Below are positions 46,577-56,231 of a stretch of 64,000 bases of DNA, piece by piece (positions within the stretch are counted from its first letter, which is position 1; each line of letters begins with the position of its first letter). The notes beneath the pieces are model-generated. The model saw only the letters and a list, made by a program, of their open reading frames with translations. It made no database searches and was not told the origin of the DNA. A program made the translations under genes and the position numbers. Origin of the DNA: Poseidonibacter parvus (GTDB lineage: Bacteria > Campylobacterota > Campylobacteria > Campylobacterales > Arcobacteraceae); the NCBI RefSeq assembly GCF_001956695.1, contig NZ_CP019070.1, positions 310,001-374,000 of the forward strand, read 5' to 3'.

Positions 46577-48098
46577 ATTTTTTTAATTCTATTTCGTATA
46601 CATCTGTTCTTCTATCTTTTAAGTTAGTCACACTTCCAATACTATGTAACTGTTTTAACAATTCTAAATCTACATCTGCAATTAAAATCATTTCAGTATT
46701 TGGAGTAGATTCTGCTTTTATTCCATTTGCAGGAAATGCGAAATCACATGGTGTAAATACAGCTGATTGTGCATATTGAATATCCATATTACTAACTTTT
46801 GGTAAATTTCCTACACAACCTGCAATTGCCACATAACATTCGTTTTCAATAGCTCTTGCTTGTGAACAAAATCTTACTCTTGAATAACCATTTTGTGTAT
46901 CAGTTAAAAATGGAACAAATAATATATCCATTCCATCTTTTGCTAGCATTCTTCCTAGTTCAGGAAACTCGCTATCATAACAAATAAGTACCCCGATTTT
47001 CCCACAATCTGTATCAAATGTTTTTACTTCATTTGCACCTTTTAATCCCCAAACTTTTTTCTCATCAGGAGTTACATGCATTTTTGCATACTTTTCAATT
47101 GAACCATCACGTCTACATAAAAAACCAACATTATAAAGGTCACCATCAACTAACTGGGGCATACTTCCTGTAATAATATTTATATTATAAGCAATAGCTA
47201 ATCTTGAGAATTCTTCTTTAAATTTTGGAGTAAATTTAGCTAATTCTCTAATAGCTTCTGCTTCGCCTAAATGATTAAATGCAGCCATTAATGGAGCATT
47301 AAAAAATTCAGGGAATAAGGCGAAATCACTTCTATAATTTGATACTGCATCTACGAAATATTCAGCTTGCTCAAAAACTTCTTCAATATTTTTATATAAA
47401 CGCACTTGCCATTGTATAAGACCTAATCTAATTACAGTTTTTTGTTGCATTGGAGCTTTTGAAGGCTTTGCATAATATATATTATCCCATGCTAATAATG
47501 ATGCATATTCACAGCTTTCAACATCACCTTCAAGGTAATTCTTTAAAACTCTTTTTACATAAAAATCATTTGAAAGTTGAAAATTTAAAACTGGGTCATA
47601 AATTTCTCTTGCTCTAACTTTTGAAATATACTCTTTTGGAGTTAAAGTATCAGAATATTTTTTATAATTTGGTAACCTTCCACCAAAAATTATACCTCTT
47701 AAGTTTAGCTCTTCACAAAGCTCTTGTCTAAATTCATAAAGTCTTCTTCCAAGTCTTAATCCTCTATATTTTTTACTAACAAATACATCAACACCATAAA
47801 GTGTATCACCTTCATCATCATGAGTATCAAAAGTATAATTTGCTGTAATTTCTTTATATGTATGAGAATCATCATATTTATCATAATCAACAACAATACT
47901 AAGTGCAAAACCTGCTAGTTCGCCATCAATTTTAATACCAACTTGACCTTTTGGGAATTTGTTTAATAAAGTAGTAAACTCTTCAAGACTCCATGATGAA
48001 TCATCTAAATGTTTATACTCATCATTCATTAAAATTTCTATGTTTTTGTGATCTTCAACTTTAAGATAAATCAGTTCTATCTTATCTATATTATCCAT
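46575..48098 (-). CDS. GNAT acetyltransferase-nitrilase fusion protein
   Basis: 507 residues in two enzymes. Residues 1-215: GNAT-type N-acyltransferase, with the acetyl-CoA loop YRGLRLGRRL (R-G-x-R-x-G, an Arg where Gly is usual). Residues 222-505: carbon-nitrogen hydrolase with the full Glu-Lys-Cys triad, E264 (FPEFF), K339 (KYAKMHVTPDE) and C373 (ICYDSEFPE). The fusion suggests amide hydrolysis coupled to acyl transfer on an amine, substrate unknown. It sits 94 bp from a LysR regulator gene of the same orientation, which may control it. Confidence 0.88.
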   Translation of the reverse strand: MDNIDKIELIYLKVEDHKNIEILMNDEYKHLDDSSWSLEEFTTLLNKFPKGQVGIKIDGELAGFALSIVVDYDKYDDSHTYKEITANYTFDTHDDEGDTLYGVDVFVSKKYRGLRLGRRLYEFRQELCEELNLRGIIFGGRLPNYKKYSDTLTPKEYISKVRAREIYDPVLNFQLSNDFYVKRVLKNYLEGDVESCEYASLLAWDNIYYAKPSKAPMQQKTVIRLGLIQWQVRLYKNIEEVFEQAEYFVDAVSNYRSDFALFPEFFNAPLMAAFNHLGEAEAIRELAKFTPKFKEEFSRLAIAYNINIITGSMPQLVDGDLYNVGFLCRRDGSIEKYAKMHVTPDEKKVWGLKGANEVKTFDTDCGKIGVLICYDSEFPELGRMLAKDGMDILFVPFLTDTQNGYSRVRFCSQARAIENECYVAIAGCVGNLPKVSNMDIQYAQSAVFTPCDFAFPANGIKAESTPNTEMILIADVDLELLKQLHSIGSVTNLKDRRTDVYEIELKK

Positions 48099-48192
48099 TG
48101 TATACCTCTGTATTTAAAAATGTAATTTAAGTTAAATTGTTTGGAATATGTGTGTATAAGTTTTTTGAAATAATACCAGAAAAATTCTAGTA

Positions 48193-49089
48193 TTATTTGA
48201 TTTTTAAAAGATAATCAACTACATTGTCAATAAATGCATCATGCTTTCTATCTTTTCTGTAAGCGATATATAGTTTTCTAACCATCTTTTGATTGTTAAT
48301 TCTTGATTCATATAATGCACCTGATTTAAGCAGTGATTCAATTGCATTTCTTGAAACAATTGAAACTGTAGGAGTAAGTGATTTATCAGAGTGTAAAACT
48401 GTTTGAACAATAGTTGTAGCACTTGTAACTTCACTTGTAACATCAAATGTATCACAATCAGGGAAGTTAGCTTTATCAAGGTTTTCTTTGAAAATAGCTC
48501 TTGTATTTGATTCAGGATTTCTACAAACCCATTTATATGATAATAAATCTTCCGCTTTAGCTCGAGCTGGTAATTGTTGGTTAGAGAAAATTACAATTTC
48601 ATCTTCCATCCATTCTCTATAAATAATATCATCATTTGAAACATAGTTTTCAACTAAAGCCATATCTATTTTTTTATCTAATAAATCTTCAATTGCTTCA
48701 TGAGAAACTGAAACATTTATTGATACTTCATTATTAATATTTTCTTTTAGATTATTTAAAAATCTAGGTAGAATATAGTTACCAATTATAAATGATGCAC
48801 CAAATACAAATGTTACATCTTTGTTCATAATTTTTAGTAATTCTTTCTCCCCATTTGCAACACACTTTTCAATTTTAATTGCAATAGAATAAAGCATTTG
48901 ACCTTCTTTTGTAAGTCTAATACCATTCTTTTTTCTATCAACTACTTGTACATCTAAATAGTCTTCAATAAATTTCATTTGTTGTGTTACAGCAGGTTGT
49001 GAAATACCAAGTTTTGCCGAAGCTTTTGAAAAAGATTTTTCTCTCACCACTGTAAGAAAAGTCTCTAATTTTGCAAAATCTGTTAGCAT
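48193..49089 (-). CDS. LysR-family transcriptional regulator
   Basis: 298 residues from the ATG at 49089, which has a near-perfect GGAGG site 5 nt away; an upstream ATG adds eleven unlikely residues. N-terminal winged helix-turn-helix (about 5-60) with SFSKASAKLGISQPAVTQQMKFIEDYL, then the LysR co-inducer-binding domain. The ligand is unknown. It lies upstream of the GNAT-nitrilase gene on the same strand and divergent from the UvrD/Rep-type helicase gene. Confidence 0.92.
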   Translation of the reverse strand: MLTDFAKLETFLTVVREKSFSKASAKLGISQPAVTQQMKFIEDYLDVQVVDRKKNGIRLTKEGQMLYSIAIKIEKCVANGEKELLKIMNKDVTFVFGASFIIGNYILPRFLNNLKENINNEVSINVSVSHEAIEDLLDKKIDMALVENYVSNDDIIYREWMEDEIVIFSNQQLPARAKAEDLLSYKWVCRNPESNTRAIFKENLDKANFPDCDTFDVTSEVTSATTIVQTVLHSDKSLTPTVSIVSRNAIESLLKSGALYESRINNQKMVRKLYIAYRKDRKHDAFIDNVVDYLLKIK

Positions 49090-49206
49090 TATAGCCTCCG
49101 TGTTATAAATTATATTTATCATAACATTTATTTATATATAAAATAATTAAGAAGAATAATGAATTTATTTAATATATGGTATAATTATATATTAATGGGA
49201 GAACAA

Positions 49207-51261
49207 ATGTCTGAAAATTTATTATCATTATTAAATGATTCGCAAAAAAGTGCAGCTGAACATATCGATGGTTCACTACTTATACTTGCAGGTGCTGGCT
49301 CAGGAAAAACAAAAACTATCACGACACGATTAGCTTATTTAATTTCAATAGGAATTGATCCTGCTTCAATATTAACACTAACATTTACAAATAAAGCAGC
49401 TTCGGAAATGAGAGAACGTGCTTTTTCAATGATAGACCAAGCATCTATAAATACTCCCCCTTTATTATGTACTTTTCATAAATTTGGATTATTATTCTTA
49501 AAATTTCATATGAGTGAATTAGGAAGAAAAGGTAACTTTATTATAATTGATACTGATGACAAAAAAAGAATCATTAAATCAATAGATAAAGAGATTACAA
49601 CTTCACTTTTAGTATCTGAAATTTCAAAATATAAAAATACATTAATGTCACCTGCTGAAGCAATTGCAGGAGCTGAACTTAAACTATATCAACAAATTGC
49701 ACTTGTGTACCAAAAATACCAAGAATATTTATTAAAAAACAATCTGGTAGATTTTGATGATTTATTATTATTACCTTACGAAATTTTAAAGAAAAATGAA
49801 AAATTAGCACAACAAGTTAGCCAAAAATATCAATATATAATGGTAGATGAGTACCAAGATACAAATGAATTACAATACAGATTATTAAGACTTTTGTGTG
49901 CAACACATAATAATCTTTGTGTAGTTGGTGATGATGACCAAAGTATTTATGGTTGGAGAGGTGCAACAATTAAAAATATTCTTAATTTCTCAGAACATTT
50001 TGAAGGTACAAAAGTAGTAAAACTTGAAGAAAACTATAGATCAACGGATACTATTTTAAATCATGCAAATCAACTGATTGAGCACAATCGTGATAGACTT
50101 GGAAAAAAACTTGTTGGAACTCGTGCAAAAGGTGATTCAATTAAAGTATATGAATCACATGATGAAAATGAAGAAACAAGAAAAATAATAGATGATATAA
50201 AAGCCTTATTAGATAGTGGTATTAGTGCAAAAGATGTAGCAATACTATTTAGAGTAAATGCCTTATCAAGATCACTTGAGGAAGGTTTTAATAAAGCTGG
50301 ATTAAACTATAAACTTGTTGGTGGTATGAAGTTCTACGAAAGAGCAGAAATTAAAGATTTAATTGCATTTTTTAGAATACTAACAAACTCAAATGATAAC
50401 TTTTCATTAAAAAGAGTTATTAATAAACCAAAACGTGGTATTGGAAAAACAACAATTGATAAGCTTGAAGCAAAATCAATTCAAACACAAAAACCAATTT
50501 TTGATTTAATTCAAGAGTTTAGTGCAGATGAACTTGCAGCAATTGTAGGGAAGAAAAACTCTAGAACATTAAAAGTTTTTGAAGCTTCAATAATGGATTT
50601 AAAAGATATTTTAACAGAATCAAAAATGAAGTTTTTAGATGCTTTTGAAGATACTTTTGATTATAGAGCCTCTTATGATAATGTTCCTGATGGTTTTGAA
50701 AGACAAGGAAATATCGACGAGTTTTATGGATACATAAGAGACTACTTTATGCAAAATCCACATTTAGAATTAAAAGACTTTTTAAATGAAATTGCATTAG
50801 AGAGTGAAAATGGTGAATATAATAATGAAGCTATTTCTATGATGAGTATTCATGCTTCAAAAGGTTTAGAGTTTAAAAATCTTTTTATAATAGGACTTGA
50901 AGAAGGTTTCTTCCCATTAACTGGTGATGGAGCTGATATTGAAGAGGAAAGAAGATTAGGTTATGTAGCAATTACAAGAGCTATGGATAATTTAACACTT
51001 TCCTTTGTTCATTCAAGATTTTATAAAGGTAAAAGGGCAATTTTACAAAAGAGTAGATTTTTAAGTGAATCAGGATTAATCAAAGGTTCTTTAACAATTG
51101 AAAAACAATCAAACTTCAAAAAAGGTGATTTAGTTCAACACAAAATTTTTGGTATGGGTAGAGTTCAAAAAGCTACTAAAGCTGGTAAAGACTATAAACT
51201 TACAATTAATTTTGGTGGAACAAAAAGAGATATTTTATCTTCTTTTGTTGAAAAATCATAA
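49207..51261 (+). CDS. UvrD/Rep-family ATP-dependent DNA helicase
   Basis: 684 residues from the ATG at 49207 (GGGAGA 5 nt upstream), which restores the usual N-terminus LLSLLNDSQKSAAEHI; a longer frame from 49159 is not needed. SF1 motifs: I AGAGSGKT, II VDEYQDTNELQY, III GDDDQSIYGWRGA, and IV-VI including TIHASKGLEFKN-like MSIHASKGLEF and YVAITRA. It unwinds DNA 3'-5' in repair or replication restart. C-terminus carries a PcrA/UvrD-like LVQHKIFGMGRVQKA domain. UvrD versus Rep is not resolved. Confidence 0.93.
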   Translation: MSENLLSLLNDSQKSAAEHIDGSLLILAGAGSGKTKTITTRLAYLISIGIDPASILTLTFTNKAASEMRERAFSMIDQASINTPPLLCTFHKFGLLFLKFHMSELGRKGNFIIIDTDDKKRIIKSIDKEITTSLLVSEISKYKNTLMSPAEAIAGAELKLYQQIALVYQKYQEYLLKNNLVDFDDLLLLPYEILKKNEKLAQQVSQKYQYIMVDEYQDTNELQYRLLRLLCATHNNLCVVGDDDQSIYGWRGATIKNILNFSEHFEGTKVVKLEENYRSTDTILNHANQLIEHNRDRLGKKLVGTRAKGDSIKVYESHDENEETRKIIDDIKALLDSGISAKDVAILFRVNALSRSLEEGFNKAGLNYKLVGGMKFYERAEIKDLIAFFRILTNSNDNFSLKRVINKPKRGIGKTTIDKLEAKSIQTQKPIFDLIQEFSADELAAIVGKKNSRTLKVFEASIMDLKDILTESKMKFLDAFEDTFDYRASYDNVPDGFERQGNIDEFYGYIRDYFMQNPHLELKDFLNEIALESENGEYNNEAISMMSIHASKGLEFKNLFIIGLEEGFFPLTGDGADIEEERRLGYVAITRAMDNLTLSFVHSRFYKGKRAILQKSRFLSESGLIKGSLTIEKQSNFKKGDLVQHKIFGMGRVQKATKAGKDYKLTINFGGTKRDILSSFVEKS

Positions 51262-51279
51262 AACTTATTTAGAGAATAT

Positions 51280-52128
51280 ATGCAAAAAAGACTTTATAAT
51301 AAAGAACCACTAAATAAACTTTTAGTGGTTAAAAAACCAATTTTTCTTTCATCAAATACTTATTTAAATAAAATAAAAAGAAAGTATAAAAATAAAAAAG
51401 CAGGGTTTAGTGGAACTTTAGACCCTTTTGCTTGTGGCTGTTTAATCGTAGCTTTTGGTCAATATTCAAAACTATTTAAATATTTATCAAAAACACCTAA
51501 AACATATAAAGCTGTAATTTGGTTAGGTGTTCAGTCCGAATCTTTAGATATTGAGAATGTAAATTCAATTGAAGATTCAAAACGTCTAGATGCTGTAACA
51601 ATACAAAATGAGATAAAAAAGCTTATTGGTGAAATAGAGTATATACCACCAAAGTTTTCTGCAAAAAAGATAGATGGAAAAAGAGCTTATGATTTAGCAC
51701 GTGAAGGCGTAGACTTTGAAATGAAAAAATCAATTATGAATATTGTTGATACAAATTTTATAAACTACAATCATCCTTTTATTACTTTTGAAGCAAGTGT
51801 TAGTGAAGGCTCATATATAAGATCTCTTGCTCAAATATTATGTGAAAGATTAGATGTAAAAGGAACTTTATCTTATTTAGAACGAATAAATGAAGGAAAA
51901 TTTTATTACGAGAATGAAAAAGATTTAAATCCTTTAGACTATTTAGATATTCCACACAATAATTATAAAGGTACAAAAGAGTGGCTTTTTAATGGAAAAA
52001 AGATTTCAATAGATTTTTTAGAAAATAAAGAAGAAGGTAAATATTTAATTGTCTTTGATGATTTTTTTAGCATAATCGAAATTGTTGGGAATGATGTAAA
52101 CTATTTATTAAATAAGGTTACTTTATGA
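51280..52128 (+). CDS. truB: tRNA pseudouridine(55) synthase TruB
   Basis: 282 residues. Catalytic D48 lies in GFSGTLDPFACGCLIV, with the YKAVIWLGVQSESLD and PPKFSAKKIDGKRAYDLAREG segments that bind the T-loop, and SEGSYIRSLAQIL. It makes pseudouridine 55 in most tRNAs. It starts 18 bp after the helicase gene and overlaps ispE by 4 bp (ATGA). Confidence 0.95.
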   Translation: MQKRLYNKEPLNKLLVVKKPIFLSSNTYLNKIKRKYKNKKAGFSGTLDPFACGCLIVAFGQYSKLFKYLSKTPKTYKAVIWLGVQSESLDIENVNSIEDSKRLDAVTIQNEIKKLIGEIEYIPPKFSAKKIDGKRAYDLAREGVDFEMKKSIMNIVDTNFINYNHPFITFEASVSEGSYIRSLAQILCERLDVKGTLSYLERINEGKFYYENEKDLNPLDYLDIPHNNYKGTKEWLFNGKKISIDFLENKEEGKYLIVFDDFFSIIEIVGNDVNYLLNKVTL

Positions 52129-52886
52129 AAAGTTTCAAATCTTATGCAAAAGTGAATATATTTTTAAAGATTGCAGATAAAAGAGATAATTATCATGAGC
52201 TCGTATCGAGATTTATACGAGTTCATAATTTGTTTGACATTATGTCATTTGTAAAAACTAATAAGAAGGCTATGTATATTATAGGTGATTTTGGATGTAA
52301 ATTAGAATCCAATACTGTATATAAAGTATACAATTTGCTAAAACATTATAAAAGTGTTGAGGAATTTTTTAAAATTTATAGCGTTAAAGTAGAAAAAAAT
52401 ATCCCAGAATTTGCAGGTCTTGGTGGTGGAAGCTCAAATGCTGCTACGTTTTTAATAATGGTAAACGAATATTGTAATTTAAATTTATCAAAAGATGAAC
52501 TTTGTGATATTGCAGTACAAGTTGGTGCTGATGTTCCTTTTTTTGTATATGAGTATGATAGTGCAAATGTAAGAGGTATTGGTGAAATTGTAGAAAAGTT
52601 TGATGAAGAAGTATTAGATGTTCAAACAATTACACCAAAAATAAAATGTGACACAGGTAAAATTTTTAATATTTTTAGAGAAAAGTTTTACAAACAAATA
52701 TCAAAAGAAGAAGAAAATAGATTACTAGCTTTAAGCTCAAAAGAAATATTAAAAGAGTTTAGTATATATGAAGCAAATGATTTATATGAAGCGGCAATAA
52801 CAGTAGAACCCAAACTTAAAGAATATGAAAAAGAAAATTGGTATTTTAGCGGAAGTGGAAGTTCATTTTTTAAGATAAATGAGTAA
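52125..52886 (+). CDS. ispE: 4-diphosphocytidyl-2-C-methyl-D-erythritol kinase IspE
   Basis: 253 residues, shorter than the E. coli enzyme (283) but with the GHMP kinase marks: [11 protein letters not shown] at the N-terminus, the ATP loop [17 protein letters not shown] and the base-bearing QVGADVPFF. It phosphorylates CDP-methylerythritol in the MEP pathway that dxs begins. ATG overlaps the truB TGA as ATGA. smpB follows after 8 bp. Confidence 0.94.
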   Translation: MKSFKSYAKVNIFLKIADKRDNYHELVSRFIRVHNLFDIMSFVKTNKKAMYIIGDFGCKLESNTVYKVYNLLKHYKSVEEFFKIYSVKVEKNIPEFAGLGGGSSNAATFLIMVNEYCNLNLSKDELCDIAVQVGADVPFFVYEYDSANVRGIGEIVEKFDEEVLDVQTITPKIKCDTGKIFNIFREKFYKQISKEEENRLLALSSKEILKEFSIYEANDLYEAAITVEPKLKEYEKENWYFSGSGSSFFKINE

Positions 52887-52894
52887 GGTTAATT

Positions 52895-53371
52895 ATGGCA
52901 AAGAAAAAAGAAGAAAAAAAGAATCTAGTATTTAAAAACAAAAAAGCATTTCATGATTTTACAATTTTAGAAAGTATGGAAGCTGGAATTGTATTAGAAG
53001 GTAGTGAAGTAAAAGCAATGAGAGAAGGTCGTGCAAATCTAAAAGACTCTTTTGTTCGTATTATAAAAGGTGAAGTATTTTTATTTAATATGCATATTTC
53101 TCATTTAAATACAGCTCATGTAACATATAGACCTGATGAAAGACGAGAGCGTAAACTATTGTTACATAATAAAGAAATAGCTAAGCTTTTTGCTAAAGTT
53201 ACTAAAGATGGTATTTCAATTGTTCCACTTAAAATGTATTTTAATGCTAGAAATAAAGTAAAAGTACAAATTGCAACAGCTGAAGGTAAAAAACTTCACG
53301 ATAAAAGAGAAGATTTAAAGAAAAAAACCATGTTAAGAGAGACTCAAATAGCTATTAAAAACTGGAAATAA
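52895..53371 (+). CDS. smpB: SsrA-binding protein SmpB
   Basis: 158 residues, full length. Typical segments are [26 protein letters not shown]-type start (in FHDF...EAGI...[10 protein letters not shown]), the [13 protein letters not shown] block and the basic C-terminal helix [13 protein letters not shown]. It brings tmRNA to stalled ribosomes. It ends the truB-ispE-smpB unit; the tmRNA gene itself was not found in this window. Confidence 0.96.
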   Translation: MAKKKEEKKNLVFKNKKAFHDFTILESMEAGIVLEGSEVKAMREGRANLKDSFVRIIKGEVFLFNMHISHLNTAHVTYRPDERRERKLLLHNKEIAKLFAKVTKDGISIVPLKMYFNARNKVKVQIATAEGKKLHDKREDLKKKTMLRETQIAIKNWK

Positions 53372-53381
53372 AGCCTATACA

Positions 53382-53417
53382 TTTGTCTCTTTCTTTTCAT
53401 AGCATTAAAGAGACAAA
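53382..53417 (+). terminator. Terminator of the smpB unit
   Basis: TTTGTCTCTTT (53382-53392), 14-nt loop, AAAGAGACAAA (53407-53417): perfect 11-bp arms just after the smpB stop, without a long T-run. Confidence 0.7.
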
Positions 53418-53836
53418 ATATTATTATTTTTTACAAAAGAATTGTATTTAATGATTATTCCCTAAATTCAATTATTATAAATTCATTTTTTATTATAAAT
53501 TTCTTCTACTTCTAATTTTTTATAGTTTTGATAATCACTATGAGTATAATATAGCCTAAATATAGCTAAATAAGACAATTATTATCTCATATAAAGAAAA
53601 ACCACTTTCTTAATACATATAAGTTGAGCTTATAATTGCTTTTGTAAAATTATATTTATACTTATTCTATGATTTTATAATTGCCATTAGTATTAATTTA
53701 AACAATTTAATTATTTTTATTAAAATTTTATACTTAATTTATACTAAAATTAAGTGAAATCTTATTCATTTTCAGTTAATATTGACTCATAAGTGACGAA
53801 TTGTGACTTGTATATAAAATTAGTAGGAGGAGATTG
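53418..53836 (+). promoter_or_regulatory. Long A/T-rich leader upstream of ccoN
   Basis: About 420 bp without a supportable gene. Extremely A/T-rich; several TATAAT-like boxes occur. Near its end are two copies of GTGAC (53793-53797 and 53803-53807) exactly 10 bp apart, then TATATAAAAT (53811-53820) and a very strong AGGAGGAG ribosome site before the ccoN ATG at 53837. I could not find a canonical FNR box (TTGAT-N4-ATCAA). Confidence 0.5.
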
Positions 53837-55303
53837 ATGCAAAACGGTGCACAAATTGAGTATGATTACTCAGTTGCAAAAGCCTTTACATTTGCAACAA
53901 TTTTGTTTGGTATCATAGGTATGACGATTGGTGTTGTACTTGCGTTTCAATTGGCGTTTCCTGAGTTAAATAACTTAGCTGGGGAGTATGGTACATTTAG
54001 TAGATTAAGACCTTTACACACAAATGGTGTGGCATTTGGTTTTACTTTAAGTGGTGTTTTTGCTTCATGGTATTACATTGGGCAAAGAGTATTAAAAGTT
54101 TCTTTAAAAGAATCTCCATTTTTAATGGGTGTAGCAAAATTACATTTTGCACTTTACTTTATTACAATTTTATTAGCTGTTGTTACTTTATTTATGGGTT
54201 TCACAACTTCTAAAGAGTATGCTGAATTAGAGTGGCCATTAGATATTTTAGTAGTAGTATGGTGGGTTTTATGGGGTGTTTCAATCTTTGGTCTTATTGG
54301 GATTAGAAGAGAGCGAACATTATATATCTCATTATGGTATTTCATTGCTACATTTATTGCAATTGCAATGTTATATTTATTTAACAATATGGAAGTTCCA
54401 ACTGCATTAGTATCTGGTTATGGTTCATGGATGCATTCAGTTTCTATGTATGCTGGTACAAATGATGCCTTAGTACAATGGTGGTATGGACACAATGCTG
54501 TTGCATTCGTTTTCACAACTCCTATTATTGCTATGATTTATTACTTTCTTCCAAAAGAATCTGGTCAAAATGTTTATTCTTATAAACTTTCGATTTTAGC
54601 TTTCTGGGGATTAATGTTTGTTTATTTATGGGCTGGTGGACACCACTTATTATATTCAACTGTTCCTGATTGGATGCAAACAATGGGTTCTGTTATGTCT
54701 GTTGTATTAATTTTACCATCATGGGGATCTGCTATTAATATGCTTTTAACTATGAAAGGTGAGTGGCAACAGTTACAAACTAATACACTAATTAAGTTTA
54801 TGGTATTAGCTTCAACATTCTATATGTTATCAACTATTGAAGGTCCTATTCAAGCGATCAAATCAGTAAATGCAATTGCGCACTTTACAGATTGGATTCC
54901 AGGTCACGTTCATGATGGTGTTTTAGGATGGGTTGTATTTATGGTAATGGCAGCATTATTCCATATGGTTCCAAGAATGTACAAAAGAGAAATTTACTCT
55001 AAGTCATTAATGGATACACAATTCTGGTTACAAACTACAGGTATCGTTTTATACTTTACTTCTATGTGGATTGCAGGTATTACTCAAGGTATGATGTGGA
55101 GAGCATATGATGAATATGGTTCTTTAGTTTATTCATTCATTGATACAGTAACTGTATTACAACCATATTATACAATTAGAGCAGTTGGTGGGTTATTGTA
55201 CCTTATTGGATTCTTTATGTTCGCATTTAATATTTATAAAACTGTTAAATGTGGAAGAGTACTTGATAAAGAACCAACAAACGCTACACCTGTAGCTGCG
55301 TAA
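53837..55303 (+). CDS. ccoN: cbb3-type cytochrome c oxidase subunit I, CcoN
   Basis: 488 residues with about twelve membrane helices. Haem and copper ligands are visible: LRPLHTNGVAF (low-spin haem His), WWYGHNAVAF (CuB His), AGGHHLLYSTVPDW (CuB His pair), and GHVHDGVLGWV (two haem-ligating His). It is the catalytic proton-pumping subunit for microaerobic respiration. ATG at 53837 is chosen over a TTG one codon earlier. First gene of ccoNOQP. Confidence 0.97.
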   Translation: MQNGAQIEYDYSVAKAFTFATILFGIIGMTIGVVLAFQLAFPELNNLAGEYGTFSRLRPLHTNGVAFGFTLSGVFASWYYIGQRVLKVSLKESPFLMGVAKLHFALYFITILLAVVTLFMGFTTSKEYAELEWPLDILVVVWWVLWGVSIFGLIGIRRERTLYISLWYFIATFIAIAMLYLFNNMEVPTALVSGYGSWMHSVSMYAGTNDALVQWWYGHNAVAFVFTTPIIAMIYYFLPKESGQNVYSYKLSILAFWGLMFVYLWAGGHHLLYSTVPDWMQTMGSVMSVVLILPSWGSAINMLLTMKGEWQQLQTNTLIKFMVLASTFYMLSTIEGPIQAIKSVNAIAHFTDWIPGHVHDGVLGWVVFMVMAALFHMVPRMYKREIYSKSLMDTQFWLQTTGIVLYFTSMWIAGITQGMMWRAYDEYGSLVYSFIDTVTVLQPYYTIRAVGGLLYLIGFFMFAFNIYKTVKCGRVLDKEPTNATPVAA

Positions 55304-55317
55304 GAAAAGGAGAAAAT

Positions 55318-56001
55318 ATGTTTCATTGGTTTGAACAAAGACCGTTTTTCTTTGCGGTTCTAGTATTCGTGTTTGTTGCATTCGCAGGTATTATTGAAAT
55401 AATTCCAGACTTTGCAAAACAAAGTAGACCAACTGTTGGTACAAAGCCATATTCAGTTCTTGAATTAGCAGGTAGACAAGTTTATATTAAAGATTCTTGT
55501 AATGCTTGTCACTCACAGTTAATTAGACCATTTAAATCAGAGACTGATAGATATGGTATGTATTCATTATCTGGTGAGTATGCTTATGATAGACCATTTT
55601 TATGGGGATCAAAAAGAACTGGTCCAGATTTAATGAGAGTTGGTAATTATAGAACTACTGACTGGCATGAAAATCACATGATGGATCCGGCTTCTGTAGT
55701 TCCTGGAACTGTTATGCCAGCATATCCTCACCAGTTTGAGAATATTGTTGATTTAGATACAGCATATGCAGAAGCTTATACAGTTAAAACTGTTTTTGCT
55801 ACTCCATATGATCAAGATTTAGATGGTGATGGAAAAGTTGATGTTGAGTTAGGTGAATACGCTACTGCAGTTGCAAAAGCAAAAGCAGATGCAGCGTTAA
55901 TCGCAGCTGATATGAAAAATAAAGCTGTAAAAGATGCTGTTGCAAATGGTCAGATTCCTGAAATAGTTGCATTAATTGCATATTTAAATTCTTTAAAATA
56001 A
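55318..56001 (+). CDS. ccoO: cbb3 oxidase subunit II, monohaem cytochrome c CcoO
   Basis: 227 residues: N-terminal membrane anchor (about 10-30) and a periplasmic cytochrome c domain with C61-N-A-C-H65 and the distal Met in the DPASVVPGTVMPAYPHQ region. It passes electrons from CcoP to CcoN. AAAAGGAG precedes the ATG. Length and surrounding residues (GRQVYIKDSCNACHSQLIRPF) are as expected for the subunit. Confidence 0.97.
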   Translation: MFHWFEQRPFFFAVLVFVFVAFAGIIEIIPDFAKQSRPTVGTKPYSVLELAGRQVYIKDSCNACHSQLIRPFKSETDRYGMYSLSGEYAYDRPFLWGSKRTGPDLMRVGNYRTTDWHENHMMDPASVVPGTVMPAYPHQFENIVDLDTAYAEAYTVKTVFATPYDQDLDGDGKVDVELGEYATAVAKAKADAALIAADMKNKAVKDAVANGQIPEIVALIAYLNSLK

Positions 56002-56011
56002 GAGGTTAATA

Positions 56012-56230
56012 ATGGAATATGAAGAGTTATTGAACATACAAGGTTATGTAAAATTTTTCTTAATACTTGTAGTATTTGTAGTTTTTTACTCTTATGCTTA
56101 CTCTATTTATAGTAGAGATAAGAAAGGTGAACGAGATTTTGAGAAATATTCAAACTTGGTTCATGATGATTCATCTTCCTCTACTCCTCTTGAAAAAAGA
56201 GAAGACAATATAGATAACAAGGAGAAATAG
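56012..56230 (+). CDS. ccoQ: cbb3 oxidase subunit CcoQ
   Basis: 72 residues with one membrane helix (about 13-32) and an acidic, charged C-terminal tail. The position between ccoO and ccoP and the size identify it; sequence conservation in CcoQ is low. It is a small subunit thought to stabilise the oxidase. ccoP begins one base after its stop. Confidence 0.88.
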   Translation: MEYEELLNIQGYVKFFLILVVFVVFYSYAYSIYSRDKKGERDFEKYSNLVHDDSSSSTPLEKREDNIDNKEK

Positions 56231-56231
56231 T

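Noticed and set aside
49090-49122. Upstream start for the LysR regulator
   Set aside because: The GGAGG site matches the ATG at 49089; the extra residues do not belong to the LysR helix-turn-helix domain.
49159-49206. Upstream ATG for the UvrD/Rep helicase
   Set aside because: No ribosome site, and the extra residues are unlike the family; GGGAGA precedes the ATG at 49207.
53418-53836. Possible tmRNA or other structured RNA upstream of ccoN
   Set aside because: No tRNA-like acceptor, no CCA, and the sequence is too A/T-rich for a stable fold; a promoter region is enough to explain it.
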